Positions 33,597 to 43,135 of a stretch of 64,000 bases of DNA are shown in pieces. How positions within the stretch are numbered: position 1 is the stretch's first letter; each line of letters begins with the position of its first letter. The position numbers and the translations under genes are program-made. Location of the stretch: contig CAJUIW010000004.1 in NCBI GenBank assembly GCA_910586895.1, positions 124,001 through 188,000 of the forward strand. Direction: 5' to 3'. The notes beneath the pieces were generated by a model that did no database searches, was not told the DNA's origin, and saw only the letters and a program-made list of their open reading frames with translations. Origin of the DNA: an uncultured Muribaculaceae bacterium. Lineage in GTDB: Bacteria > Bacteroidota > Bacteroidia > Bacteroidales > Muribaculaceae.

Positions 33597-34769
33597 TTAT
33601 TTTTCTGCTGCCATCAGCTTATTCCGGAGCGGATTGGCATACATGGCAAGCATCATTTCATTCATATATTTAACATCAAGCTCCGAAGGTGCTGATTCAA
33701 GTTCCACTTTGCCGAGCTGCGTGTCTATATACTTCTTGAAACGTTCGACATCGTCAGTGGTGTACTCCGATGAATACTTGTGGGTGCCATGCAGCATATC
33801 GTAGGCCATATAGTTGACCGGATAGATATGATAACCGCGATGTATCGAGCTGTCAATCATGGCGCATATCCGCTTCACAAGTTCCACCTTGTCCGTCACT
33901 ACGCGCAGCTCCTCAAGCTGAGGAGTGATGCAGGCTCCCAGTTCGAAATGAATCCGTCCTTTGGGCTGCAGCAGACCAGTCTCCATACTGAAGAGGTCAT
34001 CGCGCTGTGATTTCTTGAAGTCAGGGTCCAGGCGCTTGAGCAGGAATTCACGGGCCTTAAGGTAATCATTCGGGTCATACTCGTATGATATCGACACCGG
34101 CATGATGTTAATTTCAGCAATGCTGTCAATGAGCGACTTACCTTCACCACCACCAAGAGCGAGCATTTTTATCACGCTCTCCTGCGTCACGTCATTCGAG
34201 TCCTTGGCACGACCTTCACGCTGGGCAATCCATACGCTTTCATGCTTTCCGGTAATGGCGTAGTGGATATAGGCCGACAGCTGTCGTGCGGCCTCAAGAG
34301 CTTTCGTAAGACGCAGATTACGCTTTACTATGAAGCTCTTATTGAGTTTAACAAGTTCCGTGATCCAATCGTAAATCAGCAGATTGTCGCCGATGGCCAC
34401 TTCCGAAGTGGGGATGTTGTGCTGAAGGAAGCAGTAATTAAGAAACGATGCATCGAGCACTATGTCACGATGATTGCTTATGAACGTATACGATTTGCCG
34501 GCTTCCACTCCGTCAAGGCCGCCGATAGTGATACCGGAAGTGGTGCGTGAGGCCAGCATTTCAAGGAATGGCTTCATCACTATTTCCTGAAATCTCCTCT
34601 TGTCAGGTATTTCAAGCAGCTGAGCGGCAAAACGGCCGAAATCAACATCGGGCATTATAAATTTGACAGCATGTTCAAAACCCGGTTCACGGACCAATTG
34701 TGACATTCGGGCACTGAACTCGGAGTCGTCAAAAGGAGCTATATCGCTGAAATCGTAGTTATTGTCCAT
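33597..34769 (-). CDS. PlsC-like acyltransferase domain protein
   Basis: The 390-residue protein has an acyltransferase motif with the form NHRDIVLD (family H-x4-D), followed by LLIYDWITELVKLNKSFIVKR and WIAQREGRAKDSND, the latter resembling the acyltransferase block III FPEGTR motif. The 1-acylglycerol-3-phosphate acyltransferase clan is the best fit; the acyl acceptor is unknown. No strong membrane segment is seen. A -7 element at 34839-34846 drives it, and the phosphoesterase and folK genes follow 10 and 3 bases apart. Confidence 0.82.
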   Translation of the reverse strand: MDNNYDFSDIAPFDDSEFSARMSQLVREPGFEHAVKFIMPDVDFGRFAAQLLEIPDKRRFQEIVMKPFLEMLASRTTSGITIGGLDGVEAGKSYTFISNHRDIVLDASFLNYCFLQHNIPTSEVAIGDNLLIYDWITELVKLNKSFIVKRNLRLTKALEAARQLSAYIHYAITGKHESVWIAQREGRAKDSNDVTQESVIKMLALGGGEGKSLIDSIAEINIMPVSISYEYDPNDYLKAREFLLKRLDPDFKKSQRDDLFSMETGLLQPKGRIHFELGACITPQLEELRVVTDKVELVKRICAMIDSSIHRGYHIYPVNYMAYDMLHGTHKYSSEYTTDDVERFKKYIDTQLGKVELESAPSELDVKYMNEMMLAMYANPLRNKLMAAEK

Positions 34770-34838
34770 TTTATTGATGTTTCTTTTCGAGCTTCTTTTT
34801 CAAGAATTCCACAAATAGTTAAACAACGAATTATATCG

Positions 34839-34846
34839 CAAAGTTA
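34839..34846 (-). promoter_or_regulatory. -7 promoter element (TAACTTTG) of the acyltransferase-phosphoesterase-folK group
   Basis: Exact TAnnTTTG match on the minus strand, 70 bases before the ATG. Confidence 0.78.
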
Positions 34847-34942
34847 CTTAAAAAAAGCTCCACTGCCTAAGAATTCTATAAAATTAGAATTTTTAGCCCA
34901 AAATAACATATCCAAAATGTTTGTCAATAGCCGAGTAATCTG

Positions 34943-34950
34943 TAATTTTG
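34943..34950 (+). promoter_or_regulatory. -7 promoter element (TAATTTTG) of ilvA
   Basis: Exact TAnnTTTG match 31 bases before the ilvA ATG, divergent from the element at 34839-34846. Confidence 0.82.
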
Positions 34951-34980
34951 CAAGAGTAAATCCAATAAAATATAATTGCA

Positions 34981-36183
34981 ATGGCGCAACTTGATATCGC
35001 GGAAGTATTTAACGCCGCAAAAGTTCTGAATGACGTAGCACGTCATCCTAAATTGATAGGTGTAACCAAAATCAATCCGGAAGCCGAAGTATATCTGAAA
35101 CCTGAAAATCTTCAGCGCACAGGCTCTTTCAAACTTCGTGGAGCCTACTACAAAATATCGCAGCTCTCAGAAGAGGAGAAAGCTAAAGGAGTGATAGCCT
35201 GCTCCGCCGGCAACCATGCCCAGGGCGTGGCACTCGGAGCTTCACATGCCGGCATAAAGTCACTGATCTGTCTGCCCGCAGGTGCTCCTCTGTCAAAAAT
35301 CGAGGCCACCAAGGCTCTCGGTGCTGAAGTTTGCCTTGTACCCGGCGTGTATGACGATGCCTACCGCAAAGCTATCGAGCTTCAGAAAGAACATGGCTAC
35401 ACATTCGTGCACCCGTTTGACGATCCCCTCGTAATTGCCGGTCAGGGTACCATAGGCCTGGAAATCATCGAAGAGATGCCCGACGTGGAGGCTGTGATTG
35501 TACCCGTGGGCGGCGGCGGCCTTATCTCCGGTGTGGCATTTACAATCAAGACTATCAAACCTGACGTAAAGGTATATGGTGTGCAAGCCGAAGGTGCTCC
35601 CTCAATGGTGAAATCACTTGCCGAAGGTGACCGTGTGAATCTTGATGCCGTTTCCACCATAGCTGACGGAATCGCCGTGAAGCAGCCCGGAGTCAACACC
35701 TATGAAATGTGTTCGAAATATGTTGACGAAATCGTCACTGTTTCCGACGATGAGATAGCTGCAGCCATCCTGGCTCTGCTCGAACAGCAGAAGCTTGTGT
35801 CGGAAGGTGCCGGTGCCGTTTCAGTTGCCGCCGCCATGTTTGACAAGGTGCCCATCAAGGGTAAGAAAGTGGTTTGCCTTGTATCTGGCGGAAACATTGA
35901 CGTTACCAGCCTCAACCGTGTCATCACCCGCGGTCTGGTAAAGAGCGGACGCGACTGCACCATAGTGCTCAACCTCAGCGACAAGCCCGGACAGCTTTCA
36001 AAAGTATGTAACGTGATTGGCGACCTTGGCGCAAACATTCTTTCTGTAGAGCACCAGCGTAATCACGCCAATACACAGATTGTAGGATGCCGTCTGAGCG
36101 TTGAACTTGAAACCCGCAACCCTGAACATGTCGAAATAATCAAGAACGGTCTTCGCGAGGCCGGTTTTGAAGTTGTGGAATAA
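34981..36183 (+). CDS. ilvA: Threonine ammonia-lyase
   Basis: The 400-residue cytosolic PLP enzyme turns L-threonine into 2-oxobutyrate, feeding isoleucine synthesis or threonine breakdown. Lys51 in RTGSFKLRGAYYK binds PLP; GGGGLISG cups the phosphate. The C-terminal 75 residues form a single ACT-like domain (GQLSKVCNVIGDLGANILS), shorter than the double domain of E. coli IlvA, so feedback control may differ. The gene is alone, with a -7 element and a terminator at 36207-36247. Confidence 0.95.
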   Translation: MAQLDIAEVFNAAKVLNDVARHPKLIGVTKINPEAEVYLKPENLQRTGSFKLRGAYYKISQLSEEEKAKGVIACSAGNHAQGVALGASHAGIKSLICLPAGAPLSKIEATKALGAEVCLVPGVYDDAYRKAIELQKEHGYTFVHPFDDPLVIAGQGTIGLEIIEEMPDVEAVIVPVGGGGLISGVAFTIKTIKPDVKVYGVQAEGAPSMVKSLAEGDRVNLDAVSTIADGIAVKQPGVNTYEMCSKYVDEIVTVSDDEIAAAILALLEQQKLVSEGAGAVSVAAAMFDKVPIKGKKVVCLVSGGNIDVTSLNRVITRGLVKSGRDCTIVLNLSDKPGQLSKVCNVIGDLGANILSVEHQRNHANTQIVGCRLSVELETRNPEHVEIIKNGLREAGFEVVE

Positions 36184-36206
36184 TCCACATTCTATATAAC
36201 TCATTC

Positions 36207-36247
36207 ATTCGGAGCGACCGATTCATACTTGGCCGCTCCGAATTTTA
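36207..36247 (+). terminator. Intrinsic terminator of ilvA
   Basis: ATTCGGAGCG (36207-36216) pairs with CGCTCCGAAT (36234-36243), followed by TTTT. Confidence 0.85.
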
Positions 36248-36297
36248 AAACCATATTTCCGTATCATATCTCTTTCGATACACATCTTAATCACATT

Positions 36298-37713
36298 ATG
36301 TCACGGACTTTTAAGCTTATATTATCTGCATTTGGATGCCTGACATCATTCTTCGCCTCGGCTGAGACTTCGACTTTCTTCACAGATACTGTCACAATGT
36401 CGCTTGACAGCTGCATCGCTGTGGCTCTTTCGGAAAATCCTACCATACATATCGCCGATATGGAGATTACCCGCATGGATTATTCCAAAAAGGAATCCCT
36501 CGGGCAGCTTCTTCCCTCGGTATCATTCGGAGGTACGTACAACCGTACCTTAGCCAAGCAAACCATGTACATGAACATGGGCTCAATGGGTGGCGGAAAT
36601 CAGGATGGCGATGACAGCGAAGCATCATCTCAGGCCCCTCAGCGCTCCAATGGTATCAAGGTAGGTCTTGACAATTCCTATTCCGTAGGATTCCAGGCCT
36701 CTGTACCCCTGATTGCACCACAACTATGGAAATCGCTCAAGCTTTCTGACTCACAGATTCTCCAGAGCGTCGAATCAGCCAGACGCTCACGTATTGAGAT
36801 GGTCAATCAGGTCAAGAATGCTTACTACGCGCTGCTACTGGCCGAGGACAGCTATCGGACGGTAATGGAAAGCTATGACATGGCTAAATTCACGGCTGAC
36901 GCATACGCTAAAAAATTTCAGGCAGGCGCCGCCTCGGAATATGATGTGCTCCGTACGGAAGTGGCGGTGAAGAATGTGGAGCCTGACATAACTCAGGCCA
37001 TCATCGCCATACGTCAGGCCCGTCTGCAGCTATGTCTGCTCATGGGACTCGACGCCGAGATAGCCATCAAGCCGGATGTGACTCTCGCGGCTTATGAACG
37101 TGACATGTACGATGATGCCCTCGACGTATTGTCGCGCACCGACAACATTTCAGGAAATGCCGACCTGCGCCTGCTTGACATACAGGGACGTCAGCTACGC
37201 GATGCTCTTGAGGTGCAGAAAATGTCATTAATGCCAACTCTGGCACTTACGGCCAACTACAACTGGACCTCGATGTCCAATGGTTCCCCCTTCAAAGGAT
37301 TCCGATGGACTCCATACTCTTCCGTCGGGCTCACGCTATCGATACCACTCTACGAAGGAGGCCAGCGTTACAACCGCATCCGGGCCGCAAAACTTCAGGT
37401 TGAGGAGATGTCATGGCAGCGCACCCAGCTTGTACGCTCCATAAACATGCAGACTAAGCTCGCCATTGAGAACATCCAGCTCAACATTAAGCAGATAGCA
37501 TCATGCGCCGAAAGCATGCGCCAGGCCGACAAAGCCTACACCATAATGCATGACAGCTTCGGATTAGGAGCAGCGTCATACCTTGACATGCGCGATTCCG
37601 AACTTGCCCTCACCCGCTCTCGCCTTGCATACTATCAGGCTATATATAACTATCTTGTGGCCCACAGCGACCTCGATATGCTCCTCGGAACAGAATACAC
37701 CACCACCAAATAA
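36298..37713 (+). CDS. TolC family outer-membrane efflux protein
   Basis: The 471-residue protein has a signal peptide (about 1-23, FFASAETS) and two repeats of the OEP helical-barrel domain. Typical segments are LDSCIAVALSENPTIHIADM at the start, FQAGAASEYDVLRTEVAVKN and the second-repeat FGLGAASYLDMRDSELALTR. It forms the outer-membrane exit duct of the efflux system encoded by the next genes. A methionine/glycine-rich insert (MYMNMGSMGGG) is present. ATG 36298 was chosen after the ilvA terminator; the frame is open upstream through it. Confidence 0.93.
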   Translation: MSRTFKLILSAFGCLTSFFASAETSTFFTDTVTMSLDSCIAVALSENPTIHIADMEITRMDYSKKESLGQLLPSVSFGGTYNRTLAKQTMYMNMGSMGGGNQDGDDSEASSQAPQRSNGIKVGLDNSYSVGFQASVPLIAPQLWKSLKLSDSQILQSVESARRSRIEMVNQVKNAYYALLLAEDSYRTVMESYDMAKFTADAYAKKFQAGAASEYDVLRTEVAVKNVEPDITQAIIAIRQARLQLCLLMGLDAEIAIKPDVTLAAYERDMYDDALDVLSRTDNISGNADLRLLDIQGRQLRDALEVQKMSLMPTLALTANYNWTSMSNGSPFKGFRWTPYSSVGLTLSIPLYEGGQRYNRIRAAKLQVEEMSWQRTQLVRSINMQTKLAIENIQLNIKQIASCAESMRQADKAYTIMHDSFGLGAASYLDMRDSELALTRSRLAYYQAIYNYLVAHSDLDMLLGTEYTTTK

Positions 37714-37727
37714 AAAATATATTGACG

Positions 37728-38777
37728 ATGAACAGACATATTGCCATCCTTGCACTGACACTCGCCCTGACAGCCTGCTCGAAATCCGGGTCTGAGAACA
37801 GCCAAGCAAACGAAACCGCCGAAGAACTGCCCAAAGTGGAGATTCAGCAGGTATTCACCACCGATGTAAATCAGATAGGAGAATACACCGCCACAGTAGA
37901 GGCTTTCAAGACCAACAATATATCCACATCTACGCCTAACCGCATCAAGAATATTCTTGTAGATGTAGGCTCACGTGTGGCAAAAGGACAGAAGGTTGTG
38001 ATTCTTGACGATGTCAATATCGAGCAACTGCGTGTGCGCCTCGCCAACACCGAACGTGAATACAACCGTGCGGTAAAACTGCTTGAGATAGGAGCCGGCA
38101 CACAGCAGAGCGTCGACCAGCTTAAGACAGAACTTGACGCATCGCGCCGCCAGTATACCAATATGGTGGAGAACACTGTTCTGGTATCGCCGATATCAGG
38201 AGTGGTCACAGCTCGCAATTACGATCCGGGCGACATGACCGGCACCCAGCCTATTCTTACCATTGAGCAGGTACAGCCGGTAAAGATAATCATCAACGTA
38301 TCGGAAACAGATTACACCAAAGTCCATAAAGGAATGGGCGTTGACATAGCACTCGATGTATATCCCGATGAGAAATTCAAAGGTACCGTCTACCTGATTC
38401 ATCCTACCGTCGATGCATCAACCCGCACATTCACCGTTGAAATCACTATCGATAATGCAGCCGACAAGGTGCTCCCCGGTATGTTCGCACGTGCCACACT
38501 CAATTTCGGCACCGCCAACAATATCGTGGTTCCTGACCGCGCAGTCGTGAAGCAGACAGGTTCGGGCAACAAATACATCTACGTATATAATCCCGGCACG
38601 CAGACGGTAAGCTTCAACCAGGTACAGCTCGGTCAGCGTATCGACAACACCTACGAGGTGCTTTCCGGAGTTAAGGATGGCGAGATGGTGGTAATATCCG
38701 GTCAGACCCGCCTCTCTTCAGGAGCCAAGGTCGATGTTGTGAACCGCGCCGCAACTGACAGCATTGCTAACAAATAA
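37728..38777 (+). CDS. RND efflux periplasmic adaptor (membrane fusion) protein
   Basis: The 349-residue lipoprotein has lipobox LTAC (Cys17). A lipoyl-type half-motif (NILVDVGSRVAKGQKVVIL), a short coiled-coil hairpin (about residues 105-145) and beta-barrel segments (VSPISGVVTARNYDPGDM) follow. It links the RND pump to TolC across the periplasm. It lies 14 bases after tolC-like and 12 bases before the pump gene. ATG 37728 was preferred to TTG 37722. Confidence 0.95.
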   Translation: MNRHIAILALTLALTACSKSGSENSQANETAEELPKVEIQQVFTTDVNQIGEYTATVEAFKTNNISTSTPNRIKNILVDVGSRVAKGQKVVILDDVNIEQLRVRLANTEREYNRAVKLLEIGAGTQQSVDQLKTELDASRRQYTNMVENTVLVSPISGVVTARNYDPGDMTGTQPILTIEQVQPVKIIINVSETDYTKVHKGMGVDIALDVYPDEKFKGTVYLIHPTVDASTRTFTVEITIDNAADKVLPGMFARATLNFGTANNIVVPDRAVVKQTGSGNKYIYVYNPGTQTVSFNQVQLGQRIDNTYEVLSGVKDGEMVVISGQTRLSSGAKVDVVNRAATDSIANK

Positions 38778-38789
38778 CATACTGCCGAC

Positions 38790-41700
38790 ATGAGTCTGTA
38801 CGCAAGCGCTGTAAAGCGCCCTATCATGACCACGCTATGCTTCGTGGCTGTACTTATAATCGGACTGTTCTCGCTCACTACACTTCCGGTCGACCTGTAC
38901 CCTGACGTGGAAACCAACACCATCATGGTGATGACCACATACCAGGGAGCCAGTGCACAGGATATAGAGCAGAATGTGACCCGCCCGCTTGAGAATGCTC
39001 TCAACGCGGTAAACGACCTGAAGCATATCACCTCCAAATCAAGAGAGAATATCTCAGTCATAACCCTCGAATTTGAATACGGCAAGGATATTGACGTGCT
39101 CACCAACGATGTGCGCGATAAGCTTGACATGGTGAAAAGCGCACTACCGGACAATGCTGAGAACCCTATCATATTCAAATTCAGCTCCGATATGATTCCG
39201 ATCGTCATGCTATCGGTCCAGGCCTCCGAAAGTATGCCCGGCCTGTACAAGATTCTTGACGAGGCGGTGGCCAACCCGCTGGCACGCATATCGGGAGTCG
39301 GCTCAGTGTCCATTTCCGGCGCACCGAAACGTGAGATACATATCTACGTCGATCCCAAGCGACTTGAAGCCTACAACCTGTCCATCGAAACCATATCATC
39401 CATCATCGCCGCCGAAAACCGCAATATCCCCGGCGGCTCATTCGATATAGGAAGCGACACATACTCACTGCGCGTACAGGGGGAATTCGCATCGTCCGAC
39501 GAGCTTAACCGCATTGTGGTAGGCTCACGTGACGGACGCAACATATACCTCAGCGATGTGGCCCGTATTGACGACTCACTTGAAGAGCGTGCCCAGCAGA
39601 CGTACAACGATGGAGAGAAAGGTGCGATGATAGTGATTCAGAAACAATCGGGCGCCAATTCGGTAGACATATCTTCAAAGGTGCTCAAGATGCTGCCTTC
39701 GCTTCAGAAACGTCTGCCGTCGGATGTGAAGCTTGGCGTAATCGTCGACACCTCCGATAATATCCGCAATACCATAGCCTCGCTTGTCGAAACGGTATTG
39801 TACGCACTGCTGTTTGTGGTGATTGTGGTATTCACCTTCCTCGGACGCTGGAGAGCCACCCTGATCATCACCATCACCATCCCCATATCGCTTATAGCAT
39901 CCTTCATATATCTTGCCATAACAGGCAATTCGCTCAATATCGTTTCGCTGTCCGCACTGTCGATATCGATAGGTATGGTAGTGGACGATGCCATTGTGGT
40001 TCTTGAGAATGTCACCACACATATAGAACGAGGCAGCGACCCGAAGCAAGCGGCTGTGCATGGCACCAACGAGGTGGCTATATCCGTAATAGCTTCCACA
40101 CTGACCCTTATAGCGGTATTCTTCCCTCTGACCCTTGTCACCGGTATGACAGGCGTGCTGTTCCGTCAGCTCGGATGGATGGTGACCATCATGATGATTA
40201 TATCCACCGTATGCGCTCTGTCGCTCACTCCGATGCTCTGCTCTCAGCTGCTTCGCCGCAACAACAAGCACGGACGCCTCTACACACTGCTCTTCACCCC
40301 GATAAACCGCGCACTGGATGCCTTTGACAATGGATATGCCCGGCTGCTGCACAACGTAGTAGGCCATAAGAGCATAACCATAGCCGTATGTATGGCCATA
40401 TTCATAGGCTCTATATTCCTGCTGCGCTTTGTGGGCACGGAGTTCTTCCCCACGGCCGACGACGGACGTCTTGGCGTGAACATCGAACTTCCGATAGGCA
40501 CACGCGTGGAGATAGCCCAGGAGACTGTGGCGCGTATAGCCGACGAATGGCGCAAGAAATATCCCGAAATCAATATCCTCAACTACACCACCGGACAAGC
40601 TTCGAGCGACAATACCTTCGCATCGCTTCAGGACAACGGACCTCACATCGTGTCGATGAATATCAGACTGTCCGATCCCGGCGACCGCGAGCGTAAGATC
40701 ACCGAGATAGCAGCCTTAATGCGTGAGGACCTGAAGCAATATCCCGAGATACGCAAGAGTCAGGTCAACGTGGGCGGTAACCGTGGCGGAGCCATGGGCG
40801 GACAGTCGACCATTGACTTTGAGATTTACGGCTACGACTTTGCCGAAACCGACTCTGTGGCCCGCCAACTGAGCAACGTCCTGATGAAGATACCGGGCAC
40901 AGCTGACATCATGGTGTCGCGCTCGGACTATCAGCCGGAATATCAGGTGGACTTCGACCGCGAGAAGCTGGCTCTTTACGGCCTCAATCTTCAGACAGCG
41001 GCCAACTATCTGCGCAACCGTATCAACGGTTCGCTATCGTCATACTTCCGTGAGGATGGCGAGGAATATGACATGAAGGTCATGTATGCCCCGGAGCATC
41101 GCACCTCGATAGCCGACATTGAAAACATACTTATCTACAATGCTGCCGGCGAGGGAGTCCGCATAAAGGATGTGGGCAAAGTAGTGGAACGCTTCACTCC
41201 CCCTACCATCGAGCGCAAGGACCGCGAGCGTATCATCACCGTAAGCACAGTAGTAAGCGGCGTACCGATGAGTCAGGTTGTGGCTGAAGCCGAGATTGCC
41301 ATTGACCGCATGGAAATCCCTGTAGGCATCAATATACAGCTCGCAGGTAGCTTCGAGGACCAGCAGGACTCATTCAAGGACCTGCTTATGCTCGCTGTCC
41401 TGATAGTGATACTGGTATATATCGTAATGGCCGCCCAGTTTGAGAGCTACACTTATCCCGGCATCATCATGACCTCACTTATGTTCGCATTCTCAGGCGT
41501 GTTCATCATACTGTACCTCACCGGGCACACCCTCAACGTTATGTCAATGATCGGAGCTATCATGCTTATCGGTATAGTGGTGAAGAACGGTATTGTGCTT
41601 ATTGACTATATAACGCTCAACCGTGAGCGCGGATTGTCAATCCGTCAGGCGGTGATCTTAGGCGGCAAGTCGCGTCTGCGTCCTGTGGTGATGACCACGC

Positions 41701-41918
41701 TGACCACCATCCTCGGCATGGTGCCGATGGCCCTCGGCACCGGACAAGGTTCAGAGATGTGGCGTCCTATGGGTGTGGCGGTGATTGGTGGTCTGACTCT
41801 TTCAACAATCCTTACCCTGCTCTTTGTACCGGCGCTTTACTGTATATTCGCATATATCGGAGTCAAGCGCACGCGTAGCAAGCACAGAAAGTCACTAACT
41901 AAACAAACAGCTCAATGA
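38790..41918 (+). CDS. RND family efflux pump, inner-membrane permease
   Basis: The 1042-residue protein has the HAE1/AcrB architecture of twelve membrane segments and two large periplasmic loops. The proton-relay segment SIGMVVDDAIVVLENV carries the Asp-Asp pair, and TGMTGVLFRQLGWMVTIMM, GTEFFPTADDGR and PVVMTTLTTILGMVPMALG are all typical. Substrates are unknown; drugs, bile salts or lipids are common. The last four bases overlap the PG0541 gene, an arrangement seen in Bacteroidetes. Confidence 0.96.
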   Translation: MSLYASAVKRPIMTTLCFVAVLIIGLFSLTTLPVDLYPDVETNTIMVMTTYQGASAQDIEQNVTRPLENALNAVNDLKHITSKSRENISVITLEFEYGKDIDVLTNDVRDKLDMVKSALPDNAENPIIFKFSSDMIPIVMLSVQASESMPGLYKILDEAVANPLARISGVGSVSISGAPKREIHIYVDPKRLEAYNLSIETISSIIAAENRNIPGGSFDIGSDTYSLRVQGEFASSDELNRIVVGSRDGRNIYLSDVARIDDSLEERAQQTYNDGEKGAMIVIQKQSGANSVDISSKVLKMLPSLQKRLPSDVKLGVIVDTSDNIRNTIASLVETVLYALLFVVIVVFTFLGRWRATLIITITIPISLIASFIYLAITGNSLNIVSLSALSISIGMVVDDAIVVLENVTTHIERGSDPKQAAVHGTNEVAISVIASTLTLIAVFFPLTLVTGMTGVLFRQLGWMVTIMMIISTVCALSLTPMLCSQLLRRNNKHGRLYTLLFTPINRALDAFDNGYARLLHNVVGHKSITIAVCMAIFIGSIFLLRFVGTEFFPTADDGRLGVNIELPIGTRVEIAQETVARIADEWRKKYPEINILNYTTGQASSDNTFASLQDNGPHIVSMNIRLSDPGDRERKITEIAALMREDLKQYPEIRKSQVNVGGNRGGAMGGQSTIDFEIYGYDFAETDSVARQLSNVLMKIPGTADIMVSRSDYQPEYQVDFDREKLALYGLNLQTAANYLRNRINGSLSSYFREDGEEYDMKVMYAPEHRTSIADIENILIYNAAGEGVRIKDVGKVVERFTPPTIERKDRERIITVSTVVSGVPMSQVVAEAEIAIDRMEIPVGINIQLAGSFEDQQDSFKDLLMLAVLIVILVYIVMAAQFESYTYPGIIMTSLMFAFSGVFIILYLTGHTLNVMSMIGAIMLIGIVVKNGIVLIDYITLNRERGLSIRQAVILGGKSRLRPVVMTTLTTILGMVPMALGTGQGSEMWRPMGVAVIGGLTLSTILTLLFVPALYCIFAYIGVKRTRSKHRKSLTKQTAQ

Positions 41919-42208
41919 AATCAATATTCATAGCCTTTGACCAGGCTTATTACGACAAGATAGTAACCATGCTTGAGAAGAGCGGTTGCCGCGGATTCAC
42001 GGCATGGAACGAAGTACTCGGCCGCGGCTCCCGAACCGGGGAGCCGCACTACGGATCGCATGCATGGCCGTCAATGGCTTCTGCCATCATCACCATTGTG
42101 CCCGACGAGAAAGTGGCGCCGCTGCTGAGCCAGCTGAAAGCCATGGACGAAGCCACACCTAAGCTCGGCCTGCGGGCCTTTGTATGGGCCGTGGAGCAAT
42201 CCATATGA
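41915..42208 (+). CDS. PG0541 family transporter-associated protein
   Basis: The 97-residue protein starts MKSIFIAFDQAYYDKI and contains NEVLGRGSRTGEPHYGSHAW, which I recognise as the PG0541 family found beside RND pumps in Bacteroidetes. The fold is predicted to be PII-like (ferredoxin-like, with a T-loop-like GRGSRTGEP). It starts on the ATGA overlap with the pump stop (41915-41918), which implies tight translational coupling. It may act as a small-molecule sensor regulating the pump. Confidence 0.88.
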   Translation: MKSIFIAFDQAYYDKIVTMLEKSGCRGFTAWNEVLGRGSRTGEPHYGSHAWPSMASAIITIVPDEKVAPLLSQLKAMDEATPKLGLRAFVWAVEQSI

Positions 42209-42275
42209 CACCCTGATTCCGGATCATTTTTTCATATTTTTGGGCTACGGATTTTGGAAATAACCACATTATTGC

Positions 42276-42283
42276 TAACTTTG
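42276..42283 (+). promoter_or_regulatory. -7 promoter element (TAACTTTG) of tRNA-Leu
   Basis: Exact TAnnTTTG match 20 bases before the first tRNA base. Confidence 0.85.
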
Positions 42284-42303
42284 CACTCCGGAAAGCCCTT
42301 GAA

Positions 42304-42388
42304 GCGCACGTGGCGTAATTGGTAGCCGCGCTAGACTTAGGATCTAGTGTCTTACGACGTGGGGGTTCGAGTCCCTTCGTGCGCACCA
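42304..42388 (+). tRNA. tRNA-Leu (anticodon UAG)
   Basis: An 85-base class II tRNA. Acceptor GCGCACG (42304-42310) pairs with CGTGCGC (42378-42384). The anticodon loop is CTTAGGA in stem CTAGA/TCTAG, giving UAG. The long variable arm and T-loop GTTCGAGTC are present. Discriminator A and CCA (42386-42388) are encoded. It lies between the RND operon and mtnN-luxS, with its own promoter and terminator. Confidence 0.97.
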
Positions 42389-42401
42389 TTCCAAGAACAC
42401 C

Positions 42402-42439
42402 GACCGGGCGTGTCAAGTACACGCCCGGTCACTTTTTTT
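42402..42439 (+). terminator. Intrinsic terminator after tRNA-Leu
   Basis: GACCGGGCGTGT (42402-42413) pairs perfectly with ACACGCCCGGTC (42419-42430), loop CAAGT, then ACTTTTTTT. Confidence 0.95.
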
Positions 42440-42451
42440 ATATATACAAAC

Positions 42452-43135
42452 ATGAAAATAGGCATTATCGTAGCCATGCAGAAAGAGCTTCAGCTGCTTC
42501 TGCCGCTACTGGAAAACGCAAAGTCAACCACCGTCGAGGGCTTTACCTTCCATGAAGGCTGCATAGGACAGTCGGAAATCGTAGCCATGCAGTGCGGCAT
42601 AGGCAAAGTCAATGCTGCCATGGGCACCATGACTCTGATATCGCTGTTCCACCCCGAACTGATCATCAATACCGGTGTGGCCGGCGGAACCGGACGCAGC
42701 GCGGGAGTGCTTGATGTGGTGATAGGTACCCGTATAGCCTATCATGACGTATGGTGCGGCCCCGGCACCGAACCGGGTGATGCGGCCGGATGTCCCCGCT
42801 TTTTCCACACTTCCGACACCGTCAACTCACTCCCCTGCCTTGCCGAGGGCGACAACATCAAGCACGGACTTGTATGCTCAGGTGATGTGTTCGTATCGGA
42901 TGTAAAAGTGCTTGAACATATCCGCTCGCTCTATCCCGAGGTCGATGCTGTAGATATGGAATCGGCTGCCATAGCCCACGTATGCTACATGCGTCATGTA
43001 CCGTTCGCATGCATCCGTGTAATCAGCGACACTCCCGGAGCCGACGACAACATAGCTCAGTACAACAACTTCTGGGAAGAGGCTCCGCGCCATACATTCG
43101 ACCTGCTTCGCCATATCATATCCGAACTGTCATGA
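42452..43135 (+). CDS. mtnN: 5'-methylthioadenosine/S-adenosylhomocysteine nucleosidase
   Basis: The 227-residue cytosolic enzyme removes adenine from SAH or MTA. It starts MKIGIIVAMQKELQ, as MtnN does, and carries the phosphorylase-fold motifs IINTGVAGGTG, IGTRIAYHDVWC and DAVDMESAAIAHVC, with the ribose-binding Met-Glu. ATG 42452 lies 13 bases after the tRNA terminator; the upstream open frame runs into the tRNA and is not coding. Its stop overlaps the luxS start as ATGA, so SAH removal and AI-2 production are coupled. Confidence 0.95.
   Translation: MKIGIIVAMQKELQLLLPLLENAKSTTVEGFTFHEGCIGQSEIVAMQCGIGKVNAAMGTMTLISLFHPELIINTGVAGGTGRSAGVLDVVIGTRIAYHDVWCGPGTEPGDAAGCPRFFHTSDTVNSLPCLAEGDNIKHGLVCSGDVFVSDVKVLEHIRSLYPEVDAVDMESAAIAHVCYMRHVPFACIRVISDTPGADDNIAQYNNFWEEAPRHTFDLLRHIISELS

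Noticed and set aside
39675..40646. A 323-codon open frame antisense to the RND pump gene
   Set aside because: It is rich in His, Tyr, Gly and Arg, has no family features, and the opposite strand encodes a clear RND pump.
42304..42388. Integration site of a mobile element at tRNA-Leu
   Set aside because: No integrase and no repeat of the tRNA 3' end was seen nearby; the flanks are core genes.
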